A DNA stretch of 64,000 nt, from contig JALQCR010000012.1 in NCBI GenBank assembly GCA_023336205.1, positions 102,129-166,128 on the forward strand, read 5' to 3'. This document shows positions 9,917 to 18,792 of the stretch, piece after piece (position 1 is the first letter of the stretch; every line of letters begins with the position of its first letter). Under the pieces are notes generated by a model. That model was given only the letters and a program-made list of their open reading frames with translations. It ran no database searches and was not told the DNA's origin. Source of the stretch: Pseudanabaena sp. Salubria-1 (GTDB lineage: Bacteria; Cyanobacteriota; Cyanobacteriia; Pseudanabaenales; Pseudanabaenaceae). Made by a program: the position numbers and the translations under genes.

Positions 9917-10855
9917 ATGGCTGTTTTATCCCCATTAACTAAGTCTTCTAATGTCTATCTTGTAGAAATTATTAGAACTGATGACTTAGTAAAAATCTAT
10001 AAAAAATTTCAGCTTGACATTAAAAAAGAGTTTCAAGGAATTAAAGAAATTGGTTTGTATCATTGCCATGAATCAGATTTATATTTTTTCTATCCATCTA
10101 TATGTGGTTCAGAAAAATTCTATGAACATATGCAATCTTTTGATTGGTACTACCTAGATGATAAGAATGAATATGAATATGCATCTAAATTTATCAAAGA
10201 GTCAGACTCAGTACTTGAAATTGGTTGTGGGAAAGGTGCTTTTGCAAGAAAAATATCAGCTAAAAAATATACAGGGCTTGAATTTAGTCAAAAGGCGAGC
10301 GAAACCGCAACTGCGCTAGGTCTAACAGTTCTTAACCAATCTATTCAAGTTCACGAAGTTAGCCACAGTGAAGAATATGATGTGGTATGTGCTTTTCAGG
10401 TGTTAGAGCATGTGGCTGATGTTGATTCATTCATTAAATCAAGTCTTCGTTGTCTCAAGCCTAATGGCTTACTAATTTTCTCGGTTCCTAGTTTTGACTC
10501 CTTCTCAAAATATACGACAAACTTTTCACTGGATATGCCACCTCATCACGTAACACGATGGACTGATAAAGCACTGAGTAATCTTGTGAAATATTTTGAT
10601 ATAGAACTTCTTGAAATCATACATGAACCTCTTCAATTGGCTCATAGACAAATGTACGTGCAAGCTATTTTAAGAAGATCTTTAATAAACTTTTCTAAAC
10701 AAAAAGTTAAAAATATTGACTTTAGCTGCAATAATTCAATAGTTTCCTTGATTGGTAAGGGACTAAGTAAAATATTTTTACAAGGGCTTGGCGATCCTAT
10801 ATTTTCACCTAGAGGTATCTCCGTTTTAGCTGTTTATCGCAAAGTCAACACTTGA
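9917..10855 (+). CDS. Class I SAM-dependent methyltransferase
   Basis: Motif I VLEIGCGKGAFA (about residue 99) and VCAFQVLEHV (about 158) show a Methyltransf_11/12-type SAM domain. The ~85 residues before it lack a recognised domain; the gene is longer than a minimal methyltransferase and may have an acceptor-binding N-terminus. The stop overlaps or abuts the next methyltransferase gene (TTGA at 10852-10855), suggesting coupling. It is probably a glycan O- or C-methyltransferase; no specific substrate is visible. Confidence 0.7.
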   Translation: MAVLSPLTKSSNVYLVEIIRTDDLVKIYKKFQLDIKKEFQGIKEIGLYHCHESDLYFFYPSICGSEKFYEHMQSFDWYYLDDKNEYEYASKFIKESDSVLEIGCGKGAFARKISAKKYTGLEFSQKASETATALGLTVLNQSIQVHEVSHSEEYDVVCAFQVLEHVADVDSFIKSSLRCLKPNGLLIFSVPSFDSFSKYTTNFSLDMPPHHVTRWTDKALSNLVKYFDIELLEIIHEPLQLAHRQMYVQAILRRSLINFSKQKVKNIDFSCNNSIVSLIGKGLSKIFLQGLGDPIFSPRGISVLAVYRKVNT

Positions 10856-10860
10856 GTACT

Positions 10861-11697
10861 ATGCTAAACATTAATATAGGTTGTGGGAATGTTTATCATC
10901 CAAACTGGATTAATCTTGACTTGGTTTCGAGTTCACCTAATGTGATTTCTTGGAATTTCCGACATGGAATTCCTTATGACTCTAATAGTCTTAATGCTTG
11001 TTATAGTTCTCATCTAATTGAGCATTTTACACAATATGAGGCAAAAAAACTTCTGACTGAATGCTTAAGAGTCCTCAAACCTGATGGAATTATTCGATTA
11101 GTTGTGCCAGATTTAGAGGCGATCGCGAGAAATTACCTCTCAACTTTAGAGCGATCGCTAACGGGAAATGTGGAATCTCAAGCGGATTATGAATGGATGA
11201 TGTTAGAGCTTTTTGATCAAACGGTGCGTGACTTTAGTGGCGGTGAAATGGGGAAATATCTATCACGTCCTGACTTGCCGAATCGTGAATTTGTTCTCTC
11301 TCGCATAGGCTATGAGGCAGAAAAATTTTGGCAGAAAGACAAAGAAAACTTAAGCAAGAAACCAAGTTTAATTGGAAAGTTAAGATCTAAAAAATTGGGA
11401 TGGTTTGTTCAGAAATTAAGAATTGCGATCGCTAAGTTTTTGGTACTGATAATCGCAGGTAAAGAAAGTGCTACGGCTTTTGATATCGGGCTATTTCGTA
11501 GCTCAGGAGAAGTACATCAATGGATGTATGATCGCTTCTCGTTGACAAAATTGTTAGAAGAATGCGGATTTGTAAATATTAAAATATGTCAAGCTCACGA
11601 AAGTAGTATCCCTGACTTTAATAGCTATGGCTTAGATATAATTGATGGTAAGATACGGAAACCAGACTCACTTTTTATAGAAGCTTGTAAGCCATGA
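10861..11697 (+). CDS. Class I SAM-dependent methyltransferase
   Basis: Starts INIGCGN at residues 4-10, so almost no sequence precedes SAM motif I. CYSSHLIEHF and VLKPDGIIRLVVPDLEAIARNY complete the SAM fold. This layout is common in polysaccharide loci. I chose the ATG at 10861; a TTG three codons earlier (10852) overlaps the previous stop and is an alternative. The stop overlaps the next gene's ATG as ATGA. It contains several GCGATCGC-type sites, unlike the AT-rich genes around it, so it may have a different history. Confidence 0.7.
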   Translation: MLNINIGCGNVYHPNWINLDLVSSSPNVISWNFRHGIPYDSNSLNACYSSHLIEHFTQYEAKKLLTECLRVLKPDGIIRLVVPDLEAIARNYLSTLERSLTGNVESQADYEWMMLELFDQTVRDFSGGEMGKYLSRPDLPNREFVLSRIGYEAEKFWQKDKENLSKKPSLIGKLRSKKLGWFVQKLRIAIAKFLVLIIAGKESATAFDIGLFRSSGEVHQWMYDRFSLTKLLEECGFVNIKICQAHESSIPDFNSYGLDIIDGKIRKPDSLFIEACKP

Positions 11698-12944
11698 AAG
11701 TTTTGTTATGCAGTAGCTCTGATATAGGTGGCGGCGCGGCGCGTTCGGCTTATCGATTACATCAAGGTTTGCAAGACTTGCAGATTGACAGTCAAATATT
11801 AGTACAAACCAAACTAAGTGATGACTTAAGAGTGCTTGCAGGTAGCAGTAAATTAGCAAAAGGATTAGCTAAACTCAGACCAACTCTAGATCAATTGCCT
11901 TTATATCCCTATCCCAAACGCGATCGCACGCCCTATTCCGTTCAATGGCTACCTGACAAATTAACTGAAAAAGTAGCTAAACTCAATCCTGATGTAATTA
12001 ATTTACACTGGATTAATGGTGGCTACTTAAAAATAGAGACTATTGCTAGGTTCAAAAAGCCCATAATTTGGACGCTGCATGATATGTGGGCATTTACTGG
12101 AGGATGTCACTACAACGGAGATTGTATGAATTACACAAACTCCTGTGGCGCTTGTCCCCAACTACATAGCAATAAAGAAAAAGACTTATCACGCTGGATT
12201 TGGCAACGTAAAGCTAAGGCATGGGAAAACTTAAATCTAACTATAATTACTCCTAGTCATTGGTTAGCTAAATGTGTGGCTTCTAGCTCCTTACTAAAAG
12301 ATACAAGAATCGAGGTTATTCCTAACGGGCTGGATACGAAACAGTATAAACCAATTGAAAAATCTGTAGCGCGATCTATTTTAGGTTTACCAGAAGATAA
12401 GCAACTGATTCTATTTGGAGCCATGAGTGCAACCAGCGATCCCAGAAAAGGTTTTAATTTACTACAATCAGCTTTACAAAAGCTCAGTCAATCTGGATGG
12501 GGAGAGAATGTAGAATTAGTCGTATTCGGATCATCTAAACCTAGTAACCCTCTTGAGCTTGAGTTTAATTCACATTATTTAGGCAGATTAAGTGATGATA
12601 TTTCTCTAGCGTTAGTTTATGCAGCAGCAGATGTATTTGTTGCACCCTCTGTGCAAGATAACCTGCCGAATACAGTTATGGAGTCTTTAGCTTGTGGTAC
12701 TCCCTGCGTGGCTTTTGATATCGGCGGTATGCCTGACATGATCGACCATCAACAGAATGGCTACTTGGCTAAACCTTTTGATGTAGAAGACTTAGCTAGA
12801 GGAATTGCTTGGGTATTGGAGGATGAAGAAAGTTTACGAAAATTAGGCGTTAATGGTCGCGAAAAAGTAGAGCAGAACTATACTTTAGAAATACAAGCTA
12901 ATAGCTATATGTCTCTCTATAAAGAGCTAAGTTTGTTAAAATGA
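11694..12944 (+). CDS. GT4-family glycosyltransferase
   Basis: The protein has the GT-B two-domain layout of GT4. The N-terminal glycine-rich loop is SSDIGGGAARSAYR. WTLHDMWAFTGGCHY with a Cys-rich patch (CMNYTNSCGACPQL) is typical of WcaA/WbaZ-like members. The C-terminal nucleotide-sugar site is FVAPSVQDNLPNTVMESL followed by ACGTPCVAFDIGG, the EX7E pattern. The start overlaps the previous stop by 4 bp. It should transfer a nucleotide-activated sugar to the growing repeat unit on the cytoplasmic face; the sugar is unknown. Confidence 0.8.
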   Translation: MKVLLCSSSDIGGGAARSAYRLHQGLQDLQIDSQILVQTKLSDDLRVLAGSSKLAKGLAKLRPTLDQLPLYPYPKRDRTPYSVQWLPDKLTEKVAKLNPDVINLHWINGGYLKIETIARFKKPIIWTLHDMWAFTGGCHYNGDCMNYTNSCGACPQLHSNKEKDLSRWIWQRKAKAWENLNLTIITPSHWLAKCVASSSLLKDTRIEVIPNGLDTKQYKPIEKSVARSILGLPEDKQLILFGAMSATSDPRKGFNLLQSALQKLSQSGWGENVELVVFGSSKPSNPLELEFNSHYLGRLSDDISLALVYAAADVFVAPSVQDNLPNTVMESLACGTPCVAFDIGGMPDMIDHQQNGYLAKPFDVEDLARGIAWVLEDEESLRKLGVNGREKVEQNYTLEIQANSYMSLYKELSLLK

Positions 12945-13078
12945 TTTTGCAAAATCGAGATGCATCGCACCAAGTATTATGTTTTTTTATGTGTTGGTAA
13001 ATGTTATAAATTCATTGTGCAAATAATTAAATTACAAGTAAAAAAAATCACTGATATTCTATAGGCTTCAAGAAAATT

Positions 13079-14290
13079 ATGCTAAATTCCTCTTCTCATA
13101 AACTTATTTTATTAACTATAAAAATTTTACTTGTTATTACTCCATTATATTCTTTTGCAGAAGTTATGGCATTTATAAATGGAAGCCTTACAAGTCAAAG
13201 TGAAGCTCTAACTCCCGTATACATAAAAATTATCAAAGATTTAGGATTTATATTTATAATGCTTTTTTCATCTATTTCAATCTTGCAAAGAAAAAGAATC
13301 AGTAAAGTTTTTATTTATTGCATTCCCATCGGATTTCTAACTATTGTTTCATTCTTAGTATCATATTCTCAAAGTCCAATTTTGGCAGTGGCTGGTTTAA
13401 GATGGATCTTACCTATTTTTTTACTCTTTTTTCTAGTTAATGAAATAGAAGATAAGACCATGGAAGACATCAATAGTATTTTATCTTTTTTATTAGTAAT
13501 TTCTTTTTCTTTACAGATATATCAGTTGTTTTATGCGAGTGGATGGTATGGAGCAAATCAGTTTGGGCTTGCGGCAAGAACTCCTGGAATCTTCTTGATT
13601 CCTAATACATGTGCTTTTTTTGATTGTTTGTGTGTTTTTTTTAACTTCTTTTTCAATAAGAAACCAAACTTTTGGTTGTTATTGATTGCCTGTATTAGCA
13701 TATTCCTAACAGCTTCAGGAACTGGGATAATTGTTTTATTCTTTTTGCTCTTAATAATGTTTGCCACTAAAATCCTTACAAAGTCAAGAGTGAAGCTCGT
13801 AATTGCATTAGTAACACCATTAATATCATTTATATTATCCATTTTCTTTAGTGTAATATTAGAAACTACTACGGGAAGGGGTTCTAATTATGCTGAAATT
13901 TCTGGTGGTACTAGATGGGAAATTTTTGTTGATGCCCTTAATAGGGCATCTTTACTTAGTTCAGAATTTGGAGTTGGAACTAATAGTGGTATCTTGTTAA
14001 TAGCAAATCAGGATGAGTTTAATAATTCTATGATAGTCGATTCTATGTATGCAGCAATAGTTGTCAACACAGGTTTGCTAGGAACGTTTATATTTTTAAT
14101 TTTCATTCTTGGTTGGATTACTTTTGTTTTTCGTTACAAGCAAGTAGATGCTATTTGTTTTACTTTAATTTACCTAGTATTCAGTTCTACTATAAACATG
14201 ACAGAATCATTTCCGATAAATTTGCTGTATGCTGTGGTTACAGCATATTATGCATCATCACAAACAAAAATCAAACAAGTTTATGGATAA
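13079..14290 (+). CDS. Wzy-like O-antigen/polysaccharide polymerase (multi-pass membrane protein)
   Basis: About ten hydrophobic segments are visible across 403 residues, with a larger hydrophilic loop around TTGRGSNYAEISGGTRWEI, where Wzy/WaaL proteins usually have a periplasmic loop. Sequence is poorly conserved in this family, so the call rests on topology, length and its place among glycosyltransferases. It is markedly AT-rich, as Wzy genes often are. If correct, it joins repeat units in the periplasm in a Wzx/Wzy-type pathway that would also use the two Wzc-like proteins in this window. Confidence 0.6.
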   Translation: MLNSSSHKLILLTIKILLVITPLYSFAEVMAFINGSLTSQSEALTPVYIKIIKDLGFIFIMLFSSISILQRKRISKVFIYCIPIGFLTIVSFLVSYSQSPILAVAGLRWILPIFLLFFLVNEIEDKTMEDINSILSFLLVISFSLQIYQLFYASGWYGANQFGLAARTPGIFLIPNTCAFFDCLCVFFNFFFNKKPNFWLLLIACISIFLTASGTGIIVLFFLLLIMFATKILTKSRVKLVIALVTPLISFILSIFFSVILETTTGRGSNYAEISGGTRWEIFVDALNRASLLSSEFGVGTNSGILLIANQDEFNNSMIVDSMYAAIVVNTGLLGTFIFLIFILGWITFVFRYKQVDAICFTLIYLVFSSTINMTESFPINLLYAVVTAYYASSQTKIKQVYG

Positions 14291-14301
14291 TTTAAAAAAG
14301 T

Positions 14302-14409
14302 ATGTTTATCAATTTTTGCATGAGACAACATCCAGACTTTGGGGAAACTTATACAAATCACGTTCTATTCTCTAGTTTTACCTCTCAAAACTTTTCAAAC
14401 GCCCTCTAA
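14302..14409 (+). pseudogene. Duplicated 5' fragment of the GT gene at 16662
   Basis: This 35-codon frame starts MFINFCMRQHPDFGETYT, nearly identical to the start of the glycosyltransferase at 16662 (MFINFCMRQHPDFGGTYT), and loses similarity after about 23 codons before a stop. It is a leftover of a gene duplication or replacement just downstream of the Wzy-like gene. Confidence 0.8.
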
Positions 14410-14448
14410 ATAATAGATCAAATAGATTAAAATAAATTTAGTACTCTA

Positions 14449-15069
14449 ATGATAGAATCAGAATCACAAACTTCTTTTACTGTAATAATTGCAGTTTACA
14501 ATAATGTAGAAAGCTTAGAGCGTTGTATAAAAAGTTTTGTAGATCAAGACTACGCCAAAAAAGAATTAATAATTATTGATGGTAAATCAACAGACGGGAC
14601 AGTGGATATTATTCGTAACAACCATGACAACATTGCATATTGGGAATCTGAGTCAGATAGTGGAATATATCACGCTTTTAATAAAGGAGTATCTCATGCT
14701 AAAGGTAAATGGGTTATTTTCCTAGGATCAGATGATTACTTTGCAAATTCCAATGTCCTCAGTAATGTTGCTCACAAAATGGACGTTCTCTCTGGCGTGC
14801 GCGTTGTGTACGGTCAAGTAGCTATGGTTTCGCCAAAGGGTCATATATTACAAGTTGTTAACCAGTCTTGGGAGCAGTCAAAACATAATTTTCTCCAGTT
14901 TTCCAATATAAATCATCAAGGCGTATTCCACCACCATAGTCTTTTTAAGGAGAAAGGATTGTTTGATGAATCATTCAGGATAGGTGGTGATTATGAGCTT
15001 TTACTACGAGAGCTAAAAGACTTAGTGGTGCAGAAAACTCAGGAGAGTCTCAAGATGAGACAATGGTAA
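14449..15069 (+). pseudogene. GT2 glycosyltransferase, 5' part, interrupted by IS4-family element
   Basis: The native part runs to 15020 (about 190 codons): FTVIIAVYNNVESLERCI, DGKSTDGTVDI and FLGSDDYF form a GT2 fold with the DXD-like site, and FRIGGDYELLLREL is the conserved distal block. At 15021 an IS4-family element begins and the frame runs 16 codons into it before stopping. The 3' part lies at 16330-16606. Deleting the IS and one 9-bp target copy rejoins both parts in frame as one 282-residue protein. The truncated product lacks the C-terminal ~90 residues with the hydrophobic segment and is probably inactive or altered. Confidence 0.9.
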
Positions 15070-16320
15070 TACGAGCAAATTCGATACGAAAATCTAACTT
15101 TTCGCGTTTGGCAATAGAAGCACAGGCAGGGGGAGGATTAGTTCTAGGGAAAATCTGCAAAAGAGGAAGAGGTTTTTGTTGGTAAAGAAGGGTGTGAAGC
15201 TGACGGAGACCGAGTTGCAGAAAACTCAAGCCGCGATGATCGTGCCAATCAATAGCCGCCCTTTGCCCCAAACGCACCAACATTATGCCAAGAATTACAG
15301 CAATCAGGTTAGCCGTGGCAAGGAGCATAAACAAACAGGTAAGAGATTGAGCATCACGGAGATGCGAGCTAACCACATTAAAAGCCGCCGACTTGTAATC
15401 CTTAAAATGAGGTTCAATACCGCCAAAGCGTTTGCCATAGAGAGCAAAAGTCTTTAATGAAGGGGGAATATCGCTAAGGACAGCCCATGAACCGTTAGCC
15501 ATGTCTAGGTTAGCCGTCGCTAAATGACAATTAACATCACCGAGTACGGTGACATCGGGAACTAGATAAGCTTGCTCTGCGGGAGGTATCAGTTGTTCAA
15601 CACGCTTGGTTGTACCTGTTGGCAGAGTCACTAGCAGATCGCTCTTTGCGCGAATTGCCCAAGACCAGTGATTTTGCTGTAACCATCGGATTAATTCCCC
15701 ATGTTCAAAACCTCGGTCGGCAAGCAAGGTCACCGTACTTTGTGGCGGCAATAGAGAGCGTACTTGTTCTAAGACGGGACGATAATGTTCAAAGCCAACT
15801 GTAGCGCTGCCATGCTCTAGTACTACTTGAGCTAGAGTAATCGACCTCCCTCCCCAAATCAAGCATACTTCTATAAGACAGAATTTATCCCACAGCATAC
15901 TTGTGTCTAAGGCTAGTTCCAACGATTCTCCTGCAAATGCTTGGAGAAAGTGCTTCACCAATGGGTTATAGAATCTCTCGGCGATGATATGTGGATTATG
16001 CACAAAGTAGCTTAGTCTTTCCATCTGACTTCTGGCTTGGCACTCTCTATGGCTCAAATAGGGCAACCAATGACTCAGACTTGCCCTTCCTGATTGCAAT
16101 ATCGCGGCTACTGCCTCCGCAAATCCTTGGAGATGTCGCTTATCTTTTGGCTTGAGCCATTGACGCAGTTGTTCTTGTAGCTGAAGATATAGGTGGGTCA
16201 TTTGTATAAGATCTTTTGTTGAGGAACTTGAGTATCTCATCTCTTGCCCCTTTTTGCCTCTTGTCTCATGATGAGATTCTATGCCTAGCAACGCTTTTCA
16301 GATTTTTCTGCACCACTAAG
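15021..16320 (-). mobile_element. IS4-family insertion sequence, copy 1 (1300 bp)
   Basis: The ends are CTTAGTGGTGCAG on the left and its complement CTGCACCACTAAG on the right. It is flanked by a 9-bp direct repeat GCTAAAAGA at 15012-15020 and 16321-16329, a target duplication in the range usual for IS4. One transposase gene fills it on the minus strand. The second copy at 18793-20093 is nearly identical, so both insertions are probably recent. Confidence 0.93.
15050..16240 (-). CDS. IS4-family DDE transposase (copy 1)
   Basis: This 396-residue DDE transposase has ALDTSMLWDK (first Asp), TLLADRGFEH (second Asp) and the IS4 Y-R-E-K region YGKRFGGIEPHFKDYK. The frame extends upstream to 16291, but I chose the ATG at 16240 because it matches the start of copy 2 and the extension only reads the IS end. 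The gene is full length and probably active. It differs from copy 2 at about ten residues. Confidence 0.9.
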   Translation of the reverse strand: MRYSSSSTKDLIQMTHLYLQLQEQLRQWLKPKDKRHLQGFAEAVAAILQSGRASLSHWLPYLSHRECQARSQMERLSYFVHNPHIIAERFYNPLVKHFLQAFAGESLELALDTSMLWDKFCLIEVCLIWGGRSITLAQVVLEHGSATVGFEHYRPVLEQVRSLLPPQSTVTLLADRGFEHGELIRWLQQNHWSWAIRAKSDLLVTLPTGTTKRVEQLIPPAEQAYLVPDVTVLGDVNCHLATANLDMANGSWAVLSDIPPSLKTFALYGKRFGGIEPHFKDYKSAAFNVVSSHLRDAQSLTCLFMLLATANLIAVILGIMLVRLGQRAAIDWHDHRGLSFLQLGLRQLHTLLYQQKPLPLLQIFPRTNPPPACASIAKREKLDFRIEFARITIVSS

Positions 16321-16329
16321 GCTAAAAGA

Positions 16330-16606
16330 TAACGATTCCTATTTTTTATCTGACGATGTTATTACATATATGCAGATTGGAGGAGTCAGTAGTTCACCAG
16401 AAAATTACCTAGAAACATACAAGGAGTGTTACAGAGCAAGGAGTAAAAATGCTGTCAAGGGTATCCCTTGGGTATTAGTATTTTTGTTTTTTACTGCCTA
16501 TATAAGGCTGATGATAATTAAAATTTTTGGTAATAATATTGCTAATCATATAACCGATTTCTATCGTCAACTAGGTGGTCGATCCTCACTATGGACTAAG
16601 TTGTAA
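16330..16606 (+). pseudogene. GT2 glycosyltransferase, 3' part downstream of the IS4 copy
   Basis: This is the displaced C-terminal third of the gene starting at 14449. It reads DNDSYFLSDDVITYMQIGG, then ENYLETYKECYRARSK and a hydrophobic stretch WVLVFLFFTAYIRLMII that may anchor it to the membrane. Alone it has no catalytic residues. A later ATG at 16370 could start a short peptide, but I see no ribosome-binding site for it. Confidence 0.88.
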
Positions 16607-16661
16607 AAATTAGATGTTCACACATTTTACTTGATATTTTTAGTTAATTGGTTGATGAGCA

Positions 16662-17783
16662 ATGTTTATTAATTTCTGTATGCGACAACACCCAGACTTT
16701 GGAGGAACTTATACAGCTCAAGTTTTGTTCTCTAGGGCAATTAACTGCTACTTTATAGACTTGCAAATTTCTGGATTTGACTCGCCAAGTGAAGCCAACT
16801 ACACCATAAAAGGCTCTATAAATCCATTTCTGGCTTATATTAAGGCAAGTTCATTTAGTTTTTTTGAATTTATTCCTGATGAAGTTAAAAAACAGATTAA
16901 AGGGATAATTATTCACGGGAGTTTTCTTGCTCACTTCTCCTATGGACTGCAATTATCTAAGCATCTTCAAGTTCCTCTTTATCTAGTGCCACATGGAACA
17001 GCCGATCCTTATATGTTTTCTTATGGCAAACTGAAAAAGTTGTTATGGTTAAATATTCTAGGAAATTATGCAGCTAGGTGTTCAGAAAAAATAATTTTTA
17101 CTGCGAAAGCAGAGCTAGAAAAGTCAGTTTTTTCTTTTTCTAGATCAAAAGGTGTAATCTGCCCTTTATCAGTTGAAATTCCTCATGATTTAGATGATAA
17201 AACATTTAATAGAAAGCTGGTTAGACAAAAGCTTGGTTTTTCAGAAACTGACAAGATTTTGCTATACTTTTCCAAACTTGATAATGGCAAAAGACCTTTA
17301 GAGACTATACAAGCTTTTATTAAGGTTAGACCTAAAGGATGGAAATTGCTAGTCATAGGCTACTACACTGATGCCAATTTTTACGAGCAAGTTAAACTAT
17401 ACTCAAATAAAGATAATGTTTTGGTTTGTCCGCCAGTTTTTGGCAAAGAAAAATGGAGTTATTTGGCAGCATCAGATTTATTTGTTCTTTTTTCCCACAA
17501 AGAAAATTTTTGTTTTGCTGCTATTGAATCTGCTGCTTTTGGTCTACCAATTTATATATCTAAAGGAGTTGACACTTATACTTGCTTTCAATCAAATACT
17601 AACCTAAAAATGGTTTTTGATATTCAATCTTCAATTGATATTGAACTAGCATTACAATCACTGTCGTCTCTATCTGATGATGAATTGCAAAAAATGGGAA
17701 GTCACTGCCGCAATGTGGTCTCTCAAAACTTTACCTACGACAACTTTGCCAAATGTTTACATTCTGCCCTCGAAATAGTTTAA
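16662..17783 (+). CDS. GT4-like glycosyltransferase (GT-B fold)
   Basis: The 373-residue protein has a GT-B layout: VPHGTADPYMF in the first domain, LLYFSKLDNGKRPLETIQAF at the domain junction and FSHKENFCFAAIESAAFGL in the donor-binding domain, an EX7E-like site. It lacks membrane segments. Its first 20 codons are duplicated at 14302, so the cluster has been reshuffled here. It is AT-rich like the rest of the glycan locus. Donor sugar is unknown. Confidence 0.75.
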   Translation: MFINFCMRQHPDFGGTYTAQVLFSRAINCYFIDLQISGFDSPSEANYTIKGSINPFLAYIKASSFSFFEFIPDEVKKQIKGIIIHGSFLAHFSYGLQLSKHLQVPLYLVPHGTADPYMFSYGKLKKLLWLNILGNYAARCSEKIIFTAKAELEKSVFSFSRSKGVICPLSVEIPHDLDDKTFNRKLVRQKLGFSETDKILLYFSKLDNGKRPLETIQAFIKVRPKGWKLLVIGYYTDANFYEQVKLYSNKDNVLVCPPVFGKEKWSYLAASDLFVLFSHKENFCFAAIESAAFGLPIYISKGVDTYTCFQSNTNLKMVFDIQSSIDIELALQSLSSLSDDELQKMGSHCRNVVSQNFTYDNFAKCLHSALEIV

Positions 17784-17843
17784 TTTTTAAATCTCTTTTC
17801 TCTCAACAGATCAGTATATATTGCAATATGATGCCCGAAAATA

Positions 17844-18623
17844 ATGATGACTAAAATTACTGCTTCACTGGTCTTATACAAGAACAATCCTGATATGGTG
17901 CGTAAGGCAGTATTGTCTGCCATGAATACACCACTAAAGATTAACTTATGCATTGTTGATAACTCCCCTTCTCCAGATTTGGAACCAATATTCAAAGATT
18001 TAGAAGACGTTGACTACTATTACAACAATGGCGATAATGTAGGCTTTGGTAAAGCCCATAATATAGCTATTTCTAGGTGTGGAGTTTCTGATTACCATCT
18101 TGTGCTTAACCCAGATATCTATTTTGATGAAAATGTCATACCAGAATTAATAGACTATTTGGAAATCAATCAGGAAGTTGGTTTAATCCAGCCTAAAATA
18201 TTTTTCCCTAGCGGTGAAACACAATATCTTTGTAAACGCTATCCAACAATACTTGCTCTGTTTGCTAGACGTTTTGTTCCTAAGCCATTACATTTTCTTC
18301 TAAAAAGCTATCTGGACTCGTATGAAATGCGAGATATGGGCTACGACAAGATAGCAGAAGTTTTGTATTTATCTGGATGCTTCATGCTCTTTCGTAAAAA
18401 GTATCTTGATGAAATTGGTCGTTTTGATGAAAATATATTTTTGCATTTTGAAGACGCAGATATAACTTGGAGAATGGCTAAAAAATACAAAACAGTATTT
18501 TACCCTGATGTACATATCTTTCACCATTGGGCAAGAGGATCACATAATTCATTGAAGCAGACAATAATTACGATTCAATCAGCAATTTATTTTTTTAATA
18601 AACATGGATGGAAACTTTTTTAA
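17844..18623 (+). CDS. GT2 glycosyltransferase, rhamnosyltransferase-like (WbbL type)
   Basis: The GT-A fold shows SLVLYKNNPDMV, CIVDNSPSPD, NVGFGKAHN, the DXD-like LVLNPDIYF and the distal HFEDADITWRM block, which together are the WbbL/RfbF rhamnosyltransferase pattern. Two adjacent ATGs (17844 and 17847) could serve as start. Its last ~20 codons are duplicated at 25425-25489 next to a second ydcF-like gene, showing that this gene and the ydcF-like gene behind it were copied together. Confidence 0.78.
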   Translation: MMTKITASLVLYKNNPDMVRKAVLSAMNTPLKINLCIVDNSPSPDLEPIFKDLEDVDYYYNNGDNVGFGKAHNIAISRCGVSDYHLVLNPDIYFDENVIPELIDYLEINQEVGLIQPKIFFPSGETQYLCKRYPTILALFARRFVPKPLHFLLKSYLDSYEMRDMGYDKIAEVLYLSGCFMLFRKKYLDEIGRFDENIFLHFEDADITWRMAKKYKTVFYPDVHIFHHWARGSHNSLKQTIITIQSAIYFFNKHGWKLF

Positions 18624-18632
18624 TGTTAAATT

Positions 18633-18792
18633 CTAAAGTTGCAGTTTGGGATTTAAGCTAGCTCCTGTCTTTCCAGAAAAAATCCATAAAACCGACCGCC
18701 CACAATCTCGTAACACACGCAACAGAGATTCCGACATGTTTCCCGATGAAGGCACTGCAAGAGGTGTCACCACAATCCCCTGACTACCAAAA
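18633..18792 (-). pseudogene. YdcF-like (DUF218) gene, 3' part cut off by IS4 copy 2
   Basis: On the minus strand this reads GSQGIVVTPLAVPSSGNM and SLLRVLRDCGRSVLWIFSG to a TAG at 18633. It matches the C-terminus of the intact paralogue at 25497-26075. Joined to 20094-20575 with one copy of the 9-bp repeat, it completes a 210-residue frame without shift. Confidence 0.88.

Noticed and set aside
13558..13842. Minus-strand 94-codon frame inside the Wzy-like gene
   Set aside because: Antisense of a hydrophobic AT-rich gene; Lys/Asn-rich and without any recognisable domain.
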